Origin: Chloroflexota bacterium
Lineage (GTDB): Bacteria; Chloroflexota; Dehalococcoidia; UBA2979
DNA length: 64,000 bases
Direction of reading: 5' to 3'
Assembly: GCA_026713865.1 (NCBI GenBank)
Contig: JAPONQ010000019.1
Span: 62,001-126,000, forward strand
The notes beneath the pieces are model-generated. The model worked only from the letters and a program-made list of their open reading frames with translations. It was not told where the DNA came from and made no database searches. The translations under genes were made by a program, and so were the position numbers. Below, piece after piece: positions 7,216-15,889 of this stretch; position 1 is the stretch's first letter; every line of letters begins with the position of its first letter.

Positions 7216-8762
7216 GGCATCTCCCTCCCCGCGCGGCGACCGTGCCGCTCGGCGACCAGCTCCGCCGCCACCGCGCGCTCGTCCCACGGGTGCGCACCGT
7301 CGGAGCGCTCGATCGTGCGCTCGTGTCCCTTGCCGGCGAGCACGACCGCGTCGCCCGGACGGGCGAGATCGAGCGCCCGCGCGATCGCCTCCCGGCGGTC
7401 CGGGACGAGCTCGAAGCTCGCCCCCTCGACGCCGCCGGCCTCGCGCATCGCCGATGCTATCGCCTCGAGTATCGCCGCGGGCTCCTCCGAGCGCGGATCC
7501 TCCTCCGTGAGCACCGCGTAGTCGGCGAGCTCGGCGGCCGCGCGCCCCATCCCGGCCCGCCGCTCCCGCGCGCGCTCCCCGGCGCAGCCGAAGACCACGA
7601 TCAACCGCCTCGCGGCTCCCGCGCGGAGCGTCGCGAGCAGCTGGCGGAGCCCCGCCTCCGTATGCGCGTAGTCCACGATCACCTCGACCGGCGAGTCGGC
7701 GACGAGCTCCATCCGGCCCGGCACGCCGGGCGCCCGGGCGAGCCCCGAGGCGGCCCGCACGGCATCGAGATCGAGCGCGTGCGCGACGGAGAGCGCCGCG
7801 ACGGCGTTCTGCAGGTTGGCGCGACCGGGAAGCGGGGCGCGGGCCTCGATCCGCGCCCCGCCGCCGCCGGGGGCGAGGCGGAAGCGCGTGCCGCGCCGCC
7901 CCCACTCGATCCCCTCGGCCCGCACCGAGGCGCCCGCAGCCCCGGGGCCGCCTTCCAGCGCGTAGCGCACGGGGCGCGCCTCCGTGCTCGCGGCGAGGTA
8001 CGCCGCCGCCTCCGGCTCGTCGGCGTTGAGCACCGCCCATCCCCCGGGCGGCAGCGCCTCGAAGAGCCTCGCCTTCGCCCGGTGGTAGGCCTCCCGGGTG
8101 CCGTGGAAGTCGAGGTGGTCGACGCCGAGCGTGGTGATCACGCCGACATCGAAGCCGGCCCCGTCGAGGCGGTGCTGCTCCAGCCCGTGGCTGCTCGCCT
8201 CCACGACGGCGTGCGTGCAGCCCGCCTCGACCATCTCGGCGAGCAGCCGCTGGACGTCGGGCGCTTCCGGCGTGGTGAGGCGCGAGAGGGGCGGCCGCGC
8301 GTCGCCGCCGACGCGCGACTCGACCGTCGAGAGCAATCCGCACGAGAGCCCGGCCCCCTCCAGTGCGGCGAGCGAGAAGAAGGCCGTCGTCGACTTGCCG
8401 TCGGTTCCGGTCACGCCGACGACGGTGAGGCGGCGCGCGGGATGGCCCTCGTGCGCGGCGGCGATCGCTGAGAGCGCAGCGCGCCCGTCCGGGACCTCGA
8501 CGACCGCGGCGCCCGTTTCGAGCAGCGCCTCGCCGCGGCCGCCCTCGGCGACGATCGCCGCCGCCCCCGAGCGCGTCGCCTGCTCCGCGTGGTCGTGCCC
8601 GTCGGAGCGCTCCCCGCGGAGGCAGACGAAGAGATCGCCCGGCTCGACCAGCCGGGAATCGTGGCGCACGGCGCCCACGCGCGGGGGGAGCGCCGGCCCG
8701 CCGAGGAGGCGCGCCGCGGCCGGGAGCCCCTCCCGCCAATCGCCCCGTGATGGTGACGCCAC
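7212..8762 (-). CDS. murE: UDP-N-acetylmuramyl-tripeptide synthetase (MurE-type Mur ligase)
   Basis: MurE adds the third amino acid to UDP-MurNAc-L-Ala-D-Glu during peptidoglycan synthesis. The protein shows the Mur ligase order: N-terminal UDP-binding domain (HDSRLVEPGDLFVCLRG), ATP loop GVTGTDGKST, TTPEAPDVQRLLAEMVEAG, EASSHGLEQHRL, then the C-terminal ligase domain with DYAHTEAGLRQLL and VFGCAGERARERR. The position that is DNPR in meso-diaminopimelate enzymes reads EDPR here, so the third residue added is uncertain. I start it at GTG 8762. The frame stays open to GTG 8825, which is less likely because conserved sequence begins well inside. It stands alone, without a division/cell-wall cluster, and is coupled to the aminotransferase. 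Confidence 0.85.
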   Translation of the reverse strand: MASPSRGDWREGLPAAARLLGGPALPPRVGAVRHDSRLVEPGDLFVCLRGERSDGHDHAEQATRSGAAAIVAEGGRGEALLETGAAVVEVPDGRAALSAIAAAHEGHPARRLTVVGVTGTDGKSTTAFFSLAALEGAGLSCGLLSTVESRVGGDARPPLSRLTTPEAPDVQRLLAEMVEAGCTHAVVEASSHGLEQHRLDGAGFDVGVITTLGVDHLDFHGTREAYHRAKARLFEALPPGGWAVLNADEPEAAAYLAASTEARPVRYALEGGPGAAGASVRAEGIEWGRRGTRFRLAPGGGGARIEARAPLPGRANLQNAVAALSVAHALDLDAVRAASGLARAPGVPGRMELVADSPVEVIVDYAHTEAGLRQLLATLRAGAARRLIVVFGCAGERARERRAGMGRAAAELADYAVLTEEDPRSEEPAAILEAIASAMREAGGVEGASFELVPDRREAIARALDLARPGDAVVLAGKGHERTIERSDGAHPWDERAVAAELVAERHGRRAGREMP

Positions 8763-8872
8763 CCGGCCCCCGCCCGCTGCGCCGCCATCGTAGCGGAGGC
8801 TCCCCTGGGGGAGCCCGGCGTACACTCCCCGGGGGGCGGCGGCCGGGCCGCGGGCGCGGGGGAGGAGATGCG

Positions 8873-9292
8873 ATGATCCGCCTGACGGAGGAGATCGAGA
8901 GCGCCGTCAACGGCGCCCTCGCCGACGGCGTGCCGATGGCGATCGCCGCCGTCGACTCGGACGGCCAGCCGAGCATCACCTTCCGCGGCAGCACGCAGGT
9001 GCTCGACCCGGAGCGGCTCGCCCTCTGGGCGCGGCACCCCGAGGGCGGCCTCGTGCGCTCGATCCGGGGCAACCCGCGGGTCGCCCTGCTCTACCGCCAC
9101 CCGCAGCGCGGGCTCGCGCTGCTCTTCCACGGCCGGGCGCACGTGACCGGGGACCCGGCGCTCACGACCGCGATCTACGAGCAATCGCCCGAGCCGGAGC
9201 GGGCGCGGGATCCCGAGCGCGGGGGCGTGGCGATCGTGGTCGAGCTCGACCGGGTGATCCAGCGCGGGGCCGTGATCATGGAGCGCGACTAG
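8873..9292 (+). CDS. PPOX-class (split-barrel) flavin/F420-binding protein
   Basis: This 139-residue protein resembles the pyridoxamine 5'-phosphate oxidase-like split-barrel family, whose members bind FMN, F420 or haem-related ligands. The segments PMAIAAVDSDGQPSITFRGS, RNPRVALLYRHP-like strands and LLFHGRAHVTGDP fit the family. The exact cofactor is not readable. GGAGGAG precedes the ATG at 8873 at about 5 nt. It is transcribed divergently from murE and is followed by the 3' end of the RNase P RNA on the other strand. Confidence 0.75.
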   Translation: MIRLTEEIESAVNGALADGVPMAIAAVDSDGQPSITFRGSTQVLDPERLALWARHPEGGLVRSIRGNPRVALLYRHPQRGLALLFHGRAHVTGDPALTTAIYEQSPEPERARDPERGGVAIVVELDRVIQRGAVIMERD

Positions 9293-9352
9293 CCCCGGCC
9301 CCCTGCCCGCCCGGTGGCGAGCCGCGCTCCGGGAGGCGCCGGCGCGGGAGAC

Positions 9353-9745
9353 GGGACAGGGGACCTGTAAGCGGGATTCTGTCCCGCCCGCGAAGGGCGG
9401 GGACGGCCATCCATCTAGGACGGCGGTTGCCCGCCGCCTCCAGCGGCCTACCCGGGGGCGGGACCGGACCTCCCATCGCCCCCCTATGCGGCCTTGCTCC
9501 GGGTGGGGTTTGCCCGGCCGCCCCGTCTCCGGGAACGCCGGTGCGCTCTGACCGCACCATTTCACCCTTACCCTCCCGCCCCGGCAGGAGCCGGCGCGGG
9601 GTGGCGGTATGTTTCTGTGGCACTTTCCGTCGGCTCGCGCCGCCCGGCCGTTAGCCGGCACCCTGTCCGGTGGAGTCCCGACTTTCCTCCCGCGGGGGAG
9701 CCCACGCGTGGGCCCTCCGCCGGCGACCGTCCGGTCCCCTGTCCC
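9353..9745 (-). ncRNA. rnpB: RNase P RNA (bacterial type)
   Basis: This is the catalytic RNA of RNase P, which trims tRNA 5' leaders. On the minus strand the 5' part contains the conserved GAGGAAAGTC-GGGACTCCACC block. The 3' part contains the universal ACAGAATCCCGCTTACAGG-like end. The outer helix P1 is perfect: GGGACAGGGGACC (9745-9733) pairs with GGTCCCCTGTCCC (9365-9353), which fixes both ends to within a few bases and gives about 393 nt. The 5' end lies only 6 nt beyond the modC stop codon, so its promoter must be inside modC or it is co-transcribed and processed. Confidence 0.93.
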
Positions 9746-9751
9746 GCCCGA

Positions 9752-10837
9752 TTATGGCACGGCCTCCGGCCCGGCGGGCGGCATGACCTGGATGTCGGCG
9801 GGCGGGAGCTCGACCACCCAGCGGCGCGCGGAGGCGACGCCGAGCACCTCGTAGGGGCGCGAGGCCACCTCCACCAGCACGGACGGGCCCGCCGCCTCCG
9901 GCTCCAGCCGCAGCAGGTGGGCGTTGCCGAAGGCGAGGTCCTCCACGACCTGCGCCACGAAGCAGTTCTCGGGGAGCGCCCCGTCGGGATCGAGGCGGCG
10001 CAGGACGCAGCGCTCGGCGCGCACGCCGACGTCGACGCGCCCGGTCCCGGGCGGCGGCCGGCGGTCGGCGGGAAGCGCCAGCGCGAGCCCGCGAACGACG
10101 ACGCGGCTCCCCTCCACGCGGCCGGCGAGGATGTTGCGGACGCCCGTCAGCTCCGCGACGCGGCGGCTGCGGGGGCGCCGGAAGACCTCGTCGCGGCTGT
10201 CGAACTGCAACACGCGGCCCTCGTCCAGGACCGCGATGCGATCACCGAGCAGGTGCGCCTCGCGCAGATCGTGGGTCACGAAGAGGATGGGGAGCCGGAG
10301 CTCGCGCCTCAGCCGCAGCAGCTCGCCCCGCATCTCCTCGCGCAGCGCCTCGTCGAGGGCCGAGAACGGCTCGTCGAGCAAGAGCGCCTCGGTCGGGCGC
10401 ACCAGCGCGCGCGCGAGCGCGACGCGCTGGCTCTGGCCGCCCGAGAGCTGGTGCGGGCGCCTCCCGTCCAGCCCCCCGATGTGGAGCATCGCCCGCAGGC
10501 GCTCGTAGCGGGCGTGTGCCTCGGGCGAGCGCTCGACGCCGACGAGGACGTTCGCGCGCACGTCGAGGTGCGGGAAGAGGGCCGGCTCCTGCACGACGTA
10601 GCCGACGCGCCGCTCCTGCGGCGGACGCTCCACGCCGGCGGCAACGTCCACCACGACGCGGCCGCCGATCTCGATGCGCCCGCGATCGACCCGCTGCAGA
10701 CCCGCGAGGGCGCGGAGCGTCACCGTCTTGCCGGAGCCGGAGGGGCCGTAGAGCACCACCAGCTCGTCGGCGGCCTCGATACCGACCTCGAGGCCGAAAT
10801 CGCCGACGCGGCTCCCGAAGTCCGCCCGCAGCGTCAC
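9752..10837 (-). CDS. modC: Molybdate ABC transporter ATP-binding protein
   Basis: ModC is the ATPase of the molybdate importer, acting on the cytoplasmic face with ModB. The 361-residue protein has Walker A GPSGSGKT, a Q-loop in VVQEPALFPHL, the signature LSGGQSQRVALARAL, Walker B ALLLDEPFSALD and an H-loop in FVTHDLREA. A C-terminal TOBE-type domain (about residues 230-350) that binds oxyanion fits ModC or WtpC. It starts at GTG 10837, overlapping the modB stop as GTGA. The specificity call rests on its ModA partner and gene order. Confidence 0.9.
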   Translation of the reverse strand: MTLRADFGSRVGDFGLEVGIEAADELVVLYGPSGSGKTVTLRALAGLQRVDRGRIEIGGRVVVDVAAGVERPPQERRVGYVVQEPALFPHLDVRANVLVGVERSPEAHARYERLRAMLHIGGLDGRRPHQLSGGQSQRVALARALVRPTEALLLDEPFSALDEALREEMRGELLRLRRELRLPILFVTHDLREAHLLGDRIAVLDEGRVLQFDSRDEVFRRPRSRRVAELTGVRNILAGRVEGSRVVVRGLALALPADRRPPPGTGRVDVGVRAERCVLRRLDPDGALPENCFVAQVVEDLAFGNAHLLRLEPEAAGPSVLVEVASRPYEVLGVASARRWVVELPPADIQVMPPAGPEAVP

Positions 10838-11631
10838 CGGTAGGGTCCTCCCGGGGCCGTCACGCGGCTCAGCGCCACCATCACGGCGAGCGCGACGGCC
10901 ACCAGCAGGAGCGAGATCGAGACGGCGCCGGCGAGCCCCGCCGCCGACTCGAAGGCGTTGAGCACGGCGAGGGGCGCCGTCCGCGTGCTCCCGGGGAGCG
11001 ATCCCGCGAAGAGCAGCGTCGCCCCGAGTTCACCCAGGGCGCGGGCCCAGCAGAGCACGGCGCCGGCCGCCAGCGCCGGCCGCACCAGGGGCAGCGTCAC
11101 GCTGCGGAAGGTGCGCCAGCGCGAGAGCCCGAGCGTGTAGGCGACGCCCTCGAAGCGGGGGTCGGCCGCGCGGAATCCGGCGTAGGCGGAGCGGACGAAG
11201 TAGGGCCCCGCCACGAAGAGCTGCGCCAACACCACGGCCGCCGTCGTGAACGAGAGCGAGACGCCGAGCTCCTCCAGCGGGCCGCCCAGGTAGCCGCGCC
11301 GGCCGAAGACCGTGAGCAGCGCGATCCCGGCGGCGGCCGGGGGCAGCACGATCGGGAGGTCGATGAGCGCCGCCGCGAGCCGCGAGCCCGCGCGCCCCGA
11401 CCGCGCCAGCGCGTAGGCGAGCGGCGTCCCCAGGAGCGCCGCGAGCGCCGTCGCGAGCGTCGCCGTCACGAGCGAGAGGCGCAGCGCGCGCCAGCTGTCG
11501 CCCGAGCGCAGCTCGGAGGCGACGTCGCCGTCGGTGAGGGCGCGCAGGCCGAGACCGGCCACGGGCAGCAGGAAGAAGAGCGCGAACAGCGCCGCCGCCG
11601 CAAGCCAGCTCCGGCTCGCGAGCGCGCTCAC
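10834..11631 (-). CDS. modB: Molybdate ABC transporter permease
   Basis: ModB forms the membrane channel of the molybdate importer. The 265-residue protein has several hydrophobic segments and the ModB/CysW-type coupling motif region ALGLSRWRTFRSVTLPLVRPAL with GALGELGATL-like residues nearby. The GTG start at 11631 overlaps the modA stop. The three genes modA-modB-modC thus form one coupled operon in the usual order. Longer upstream frames are shadows of modA. Confidence 0.9.
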   Translation of the reverse strand: MSALASRSWLAAAALFALFFLLPVAGLGLRALTDGDVASELRSGDSWRALRLSLVTATLATALAALLGTPLAYALARSGRAGSRLAAALIDLPIVLPPAAAGIALLTVFGRRGYLGGPLEELGVSLSFTTAAVVLAQLFVAGPYFVRSAYAGFRAADPRFEGVAYTLGLSRWRTFRSVTLPLVRPALAAGAVLCWARALGELGATLLFAGSLPGSTRTAPLAVLNAFESAAGLAGAVSISLLLVAVALAVMVALSRVTAPGGPYR

Positions 11632-12446
11632 CTGGCCGCCGCCCCGACGGGGGCCAGGAAGCCGGCGGCTCGCAGCAGCCGGCGGGCATCCTCGGAGTCC
11701 AGGAAGTCCACGAAGGCCTCCGCCCCGGGGCCGGCGCCGGCCAGGAGCACGGCGACGTACTCGTTGGCGGGGAGGTCGGCCGGGAGCGGCAGCGCCCGCA
11801 GCGCTCCCCCGCCGGGGCCGCGGCCACGCCGGGCGTCGGTCTGGTAGACGAAGGCGCCGTCGGCCTCCCCGCTCTCGACGCGCGAGAGCACGACGCGGAC
11901 GCTGGGATCCTCGGTCACGATGTTGGCGCGGATGCCGCGGGCGACGTCGCCGTCGAGCCGGGCCAGGGCGGCGCGCGTCAGCGCCCCCACCGGCACCGCG
12001 GGCGCGCCCGCGGCGATGCGGCGGCCGGGCTCCGCCAGCGCCTCCACCGAGGCGGCGGGGGAACCCACCGGCACCACCAGCGCGAGCGCGTTGGCCGCGA
12101 ACGGGAGCGATCGCCCCGCGTCCCCCGAGGCGGTGAGGCGCTCGGCCTGCGCGCGGTCGGCGGAGAGCAGCACGTCGGCGGGGGCCCCCTCCTCGACCTG
12201 CGTGGCGAGCAGCTGCGAGCCGCCGAAGACGACCTCGACCGCGACGCCGGGCCGCTCGGCCGCGTAGAGCTCGACCACGCCGGGCAGCACCTCGTCGAGC
12301 GACGAGGCGGCGAAGACCCGCAGCGTCTGCTCGCCCTCGCCGCCGCGGCCGGCGCCGCAGGCGGCGAGCACCGCCGCCGCGGCGAGCGCCGCGAGCCAGC
12401 AGGCATCCCGCCAGGGGCGACGAGCCGGACCTCCCGGGACACGCAT
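11628..12446 (-). CDS. modA: Molybdate-binding lipoprotein
   Basis: ModA captures molybdate or tungstate outside the membrane and delivers it to ModBC. The 272-residue protein begins with a lipoprotein signal (positively charged start, hydrophobic core, LAAC lipobox). The mature part shows the ModA pattern VFAASSLDEVLP, VVFGGSQLLATQVEEGAPADVLLSA (in pieces), GIRANIVTEDPSVRVVLSRVESGEAD and FVYQTDA. The ATG at 12446 is preceded by GGAGGGAAGG. It is divergent from yceD across 106 bp. The transporter supports molybdenum enzymes such as the oxidoreductase at 57.9 kb. Confidence 0.92.
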   Translation of the reverse strand: MRVPGGPARRPWRDACWLAALAAAAVLAACGAGRGGEGEQTLRVFAASSLDEVLPGVVELYAAERPGVAVEVVFGGSQLLATQVEEGAPADVLLSADRAQAERLTASGDAGRSLPFAANALALVVPVGSPAASVEALAEPGRRIAAGAPAVPVGALTRAALARLDGDVARGIRANIVTEDPSVRVVLSRVESGEADGAFVYQTDARRGRGPGGGALRALPLPADLPANEYVAVLLAGAGPGAEAFVDFLDSEDARRLLRAAGFLAPVGAAAR

Positions 12447-12552
12447 CCTTCCCTCCGGCTGGCCGCGGCCCGGCCGCAACGATAGCAGCGGGCCGCGGCC
12501 GCAAGCCGCCAGCGGTGCTACGATCGCACTCCGGCCGGGAGGTTGGTCCCCC

Positions 12553-13083
12553 GTGATCTTCAACGTCTCGACGCTCCTCGGCGAGCCGGTAGGGGCATCG
12601 CGCCGCCACACCCTCGCCGAGACGCCGGCGGAGCCGGCTGCGGGGACCGCCCGGCTGACGCGGACCCACTCGGGCATCCTCGTCTCGGCGCGGCTGACCG
12701 TCGAGACCGATCTCGCGTGCGGGCGCTGCCTGGCCCCCTTCCGGCGGCTCTTCGAGATCGTCTTCGACGAGGAGTTCGTGCCCGAGCGCGACCCGGTGAC
12801 CGGCCTGCCGCCGTCGGGCGCGGATCCCGATGCCTTCCGCATCGACCACCGGCAACACCTCGACCTCAGCGAGGCTATCCGGCAGTATGAGCAGGCGGCG
12901 CTCCCGATCTCCCCGCTCTGCCGCGAGGGGTGCGCCGGGCTCTGCCCGCGCTGCGGCGCCGACCGCAACGAGAGCCCCTGCGGCTGCACGGGCGAGGACG
13001 AGGATCCGCGCTGGGGACCGCTCGCCGCGATCGCCAGCGCGTGGAGACGGGAGGAGAGGCGTCGTGGCAGTCCCCAAGCGTAA
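12553..13083 (+). CDS. YceD family (DUF177) protein
   Basis: YceD proteins sit before rpmF in most bacteria and are linked to 23S rRNA and ribosome assembly. The 176-residue protein has the expected CGRCLAPFRRLFEI strand region and a C-terminal zinc-like cluster, LCREGCAGLCPRCGADRN followed by CGC. It starts with GTG 12553, preceded by GGGAGG. A TACGAT element (12519-12524) may be the -10 of the long yceD-to-tatC transcript. Its end overlaps rpmF by 20 nt. Confidence 0.88.
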   Translation: MIFNVSTLLGEPVGASRRHTLAETPAEPAAGTARLTRTHSGILVSARLTVETDLACGRCLAPFRRLFEIVFDEEFVPERDPVTGLPPSGADPDAFRIDHRQHLDLSEAIRQYEQAALPISPLCREGCAGLCPRCGADRNESPCGCTGEDEDPRWGPLAAIASAWRREERRRGSPQA

Positions 13084-13252
13084 GACGCCCAGCGCGAAGC
13101 GCAATCATCGCCGCAGCCATCACCGCGTCACGGTGCCGCAGCTCGTCACCTGCACGCAGTGCGGCTCGCGCCACATCAACCACCGTGCCTGCGCCGTTTG
13201 CGGCACCTACAACGGCCGCCAGGTCCTGGGATCCGAGCCGGACGGCGAGTAG
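13064..13252 (+). CDS. rpmF: 50S ribosomal protein L32
   Basis: A 62-residue basic protein starts at GTG 13064 (MAVPKRKTPSAKRNHRRSHH) and ends with a zinc ribbon, CTQCGS...CAVCGTYNGRQV. Both are diagnostic of bacterial L32. The GTG start lies inside the end of yceD in another frame, with GGAGGAGAGG upstream. The order yceD-rpmF-fatty acid genes is widespread, although plsX and fabH are absent here. Confidence 0.95.
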   Translation: MAVPKRKTPSAKRNHRRSHHRVTVPQLVTCTQCGSRHINHRACAVCGTYNGRQVLGSEPDGE

Positions 13253-13355
13253 CGCCGGCCGAGCCGGCGCGGCAGGCGGGAGACCGGCGCCGGGCAGCGA
13301 GGGCGGTCCGGCCGGGGGGCCGGCGTCGCGCCCTCCGCCCCCGGAGGTGTGATCG

Positions 13356-14318
13356 ATGCTCCAGGACGCGCTCGGCGACCTCCCGCGCGATCCCGCCGCG
13401 GCGTGGCTCTTTCCCGGGCAGGGAGCACAGCACCCCGGCATGGGTCGCGATCTCTACGCGGAGAGCGCCGCGGCGCGCGCCGTCTTCGACGAGGCGGACG
13501 ACGCCCTCGGCATCGGGCTCTCCCGCCTCTGCTTCGAGGGGCCGGCGGAGGAGCTCACGCGCACCGTGAACGCGCAGCCGGCGCTCGTCGCGCACGGGCT
13601 GGCGGCGCTCGCGGCCGCGATCGAGGGGGGCGGCGTCACGGCGCGGCCCGGTTTCCTCGCCGGGCACTCCCTCGGCGAGTACGCGGCGCTGGTCGCCGCC
13701 GGCTCGCTGTCGGTGTCGGCGGGGCTGCGCCTGGTCCGCGAGCGCGGCCGGCTGATGCAGGAGGCCTGCGACCGGGAGCCGGGCTCGATGGCGGCGGTGG
13801 TCGCGCTCGATCGCGACCGGGTCGAGCAGCTCTGCCGCGCCCACGGCTCCACCATCTGCAACGAGAACGCCCCCGGCAACGTCACGATCGGCGGCGCGCC
13901 GGAGGCGGTCGAGGCGGCGTGCGAGCAGGCCCGCTCGGAGGGGGGACGCGTCTTCCCCCTGGCGGTCGCCGGCGCCTTCCACACGCCGCTGATGGCGAGC
14001 GCCGCCGAGGGCATGCGCTCGGCGCTGGGCGGCGTGCGCTTCGCCGATCCCCGGCAGCCGGTCGTCTCCAACGTGACCGCCCGGCCGCTCACGCGCGCCG
14101 ACGAGCTCCCGGAGGAGCTCGTCGCGCAGATCACGAGCCCCGTTCGATGGGCCGACTCCGTGCGCGCGATGGCCGAGGCCGGGGTCTCCCGCCTCGTCGA
14201 GTTCGGACCGGGCAAGACCCTCACCGGCGCGGCGCGACGTACCGTCCCGGGCATCGGGCTCCAGAACGTCGAGACGGCGGCCGACGCACGCGCCGCGGCG
14301 GACGCCGCGGCCGGCTGA
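13356..14318 (+). CDS. fabD: Malonyl-CoA:ACP transacylase
   Basis: FabD moves malonyl groups from CoA to acyl carrier protein for fatty acid elongation. The 320-residue protein contains LFPGQGAQHPGMG, the nucleophile elbow GHSLGEYAALVAAG with the catalytic Ser, an ENAPGNVTIGG segment, and the catalytic His in VAGAFHTPLM. The family length (~310) matches. The ATG at 13356 has GGAGGTG upstream. It leads the cluster fabD-fabG-nusB-acpP. fabF and fabH are not in the window. Confidence 0.95.
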   Translation: MLQDALGDLPRDPAAAWLFPGQGAQHPGMGRDLYAESAAARAVFDEADDALGIGLSRLCFEGPAEELTRTVNAQPALVAHGLAALAAAIEGGGVTARPGFLAGHSLGEYAALVAAGSLSVSAGLRLVRERGRLMQEACDREPGSMAAVVALDRDRVEQLCRAHGSTICNENAPGNVTIGGAPEAVEAACEQARSEGGRVFPLAVAGAFHTPLMASAAEGMRSALGGVRFADPRQPVVSNVTARPLTRADELPEELVAQITSPVRWADSVRAMAEAGVSRLVEFGPGKTLTGAARRTVPGIGLQNVETAADARAAADAAAG

Positions 14319-14340
14319 TGCCCCCCGAGAGGAGACGGCG

Positions 14341-15099
14341 ATGACCGCGGAGGGATCGCTGGTGGGCCGCATGGCCGTGGTGACGGGCGGCTCCCGCGGG
14401 ATCGGGCGCGCCATCGCGCTCGAGCTCGCGCGGCAGGGCGCCCACGTGCTCATCACCTACCGCACGAACTCGGCACTCGCCGAGGCGGCGGCGAACGAGA
14501 TCCGCCAGCTCCACGTCGACTGCACGACGAGCGAGATGGATGTGCGCGACGACAACTCCATCCGGCGCATGTTCGAGGCGGCGCGGGCGCGCCACGGCGA
14601 GATCGACGTGCTCGTCAACAACGCCGGAGTCACGGTCGACGGGCTGCTGCTCCGGATGTCGCGCGACGACTGGGACACGGTCGTCGAGACGAACCTCACC
14701 GGCACCTTCCTCGCGACGCGTCTCGCCCTGCGCGGGATGGTGCGCCAGCGCCGCGGCCGCATCATCAACATCACCTCGGTCGTCGGGCAGATCGGCAACG
14801 CCGGTCAGGCGAACTACGCGGCGGCGAAGGCGGGGATCATCGGATTCACGCACGCGGTTGCTCGCGAGGTCGCCTCGCGCAACGTGACGGTGAACGCCGT
14901 GGCGCCCGGCTTCGTCGACACCGACATGACCTCCGGCCTCTCCGACGACGTGAAGGAGTCGATCCGCCAGCAGATCCCGATGGGGCGCTACGCCGAGCCC
15001 GCCGAGGTGGCGGCCGTCGTCGCCTTCCTCGCCTCCGATGAGGCCTCCTACATCACCGGGCAGACCTTCGACGTCGACGGCGGACTGGTGATGCAGTAG
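14341..15099 (+). CDS. fabG: 3-oxoacyl-ACP reductase
   Basis: FabG is the NADPH-dependent beta-ketoacyl-ACP reductase of fatty acid synthesis. The 252-residue short-chain dehydrogenase has the nucleotide loop TGGSRGIGRA, NNAGVT, the catalytic Ser in INITSVVG, YAAAKAG with Tyr and Lys, and a C-terminus ending DVDGGLVMQ, a form typical of FabG. GAGAGGAGACGG precedes the ATG. Its place between fabD and acpP supports the fatty-acid role over other short-chain dehydrogenases. Confidence 0.94.
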   Translation: MTAEGSLVGRMAVVTGGSRGIGRAIALELARQGAHVLITYRTNSALAEAAANEIRQLHVDCTTSEMDVRDDNSIRRMFEAARARHGEIDVLVNNAGVTVDGLLLRMSRDDWDTVVETNLTGTFLATRLALRGMVRQRRGRIINITSVVGQIGNAGQANYAAAKAGIIGFTHAVAREVASRNVTVNAVAPGFVDTDMTSGLSDDVKESIRQQIPMGRYAEPAEVAAVVAFLASDEASYITGQTFDVDGGLVMQ

Positions 15100-15111
15100 C
15101 GGGAGGCGCCC

Positions 15112-15537
15112 GTGCCCACGCGCTCCCGCCGCCGCTCGCGGATCGCGGCGTTCCAGGCCCTCTTCGAGGCGGATCTCTCCGGGCGCCACGCCGAGCGGGT
15201 ACTCGAGGTCGGGCTCCCGCGCGCTCGCCTTAGCGAGGAGGCCGCGGCCTTCGCTCGCGCGCTCGTGGTCGGCGTCGCGGAGCGGCAGGATGAGATCGAC
15301 GCCGTGATCACGACGCACGCCCCCGCGTTCCCGCTCTCGGAGATGGCGCCGGTCGACCGCAGCGTGCTGCGCCTTGCCATCTATGAGGTGCTCTTTGATA
15401 ATCGCCACGCTCCGCTCCGGGTCGCGATCAATGAGGCCGTCGAGATCGCGAAGGGGTACGGGTCGGATTCCTCCGGCCGCTTCGTGAACGGAGTGCTCGG
15501 CTCCGTCGCCCTGCGGGCGGCGGACGAAACGCAATAG
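15112..15537 (+). CDS. nusB: Transcription antitermination factor NusB
   Basis: NusB joins NusE (S10) in antitermination complexes on rRNA operons. The 141-residue protein has the NusB pattern: [15 protein letters not shown] at the start, [17 protein letters not shown] in the middle, and [25 protein letters not shown] at the end. It starts with GTG 15112, 12 nt after fabG. Confidence 0.93.
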   Translation: MPTRSRRRSRIAAFQALFEADLSGRHAERVLEVGLPRARLSEEAAAFARALVVGVAERQDEIDAVITTHAPAFPLSEMAPVDRSVLRLAIYEVLFDNRHAPLRVAINEAVEIAKGYGSDSSGRFVNGVLGSVALRAADETQ

Positions 15538-15558
15538 GCACGGAGAGGGACTCGACTC

Positions 15559-15819
15559 GTGGCAACCGTTTTTGAACGTGTGCGCTCGCTCATCGTCGAG
15601 CAGTTGGGGGTGGAGGAGTCTCAGGTCGCGTCGAACGCGTCGTTCGTCGACGACCTGAACGCCGACTCGCTCGATCTGGTGGAGCTCATCATGTCGATCG
15701 AGGAGGAGTTTGGCGGAGACGACGCCGATCTCGAGATCTCCGACGAGGACGCCGAGAAGATCCAGACCGTGCAGGACGCCGTCGACTACCTCCACGATCA
15801 GGGCATCGAGGACGAGTAG
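15559..15819 (+). CDS. acpP: Acyl carrier protein
   Basis: A small acidic protein (86 residues, GTG start) carries the phosphopantetheine attachment motif [20 protein letters not shown], with the Ser of DSL as the modified residue. It is the substrate carrier for the FabD and FabG encoded just upstream. Length and charge match AcpP. Confidence 0.95.
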   Translation: MATVFERVRSLIVEQLGVEESQVASNASFVDDLNADSLDLVELIMSIEEEFGGDDADLEISDEDAEKIQTVQDAVDYLHDQGIEDE

Positions 15820-15889
15820 CTCGGGGCCGCCCCCGCTCGGGCACGCGCGCGGCGAGGACCGGCCGCCCGGCGCGGCGTATCATCGCTGA

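Noticed and set aside
5842-9072. A 1,076-codon minus-strand frame covering the aminotransferase and beyond
   Set aside because: Only the part after GTG 7215 is homologous to aminotransferases. The rest is a shadow of murE.
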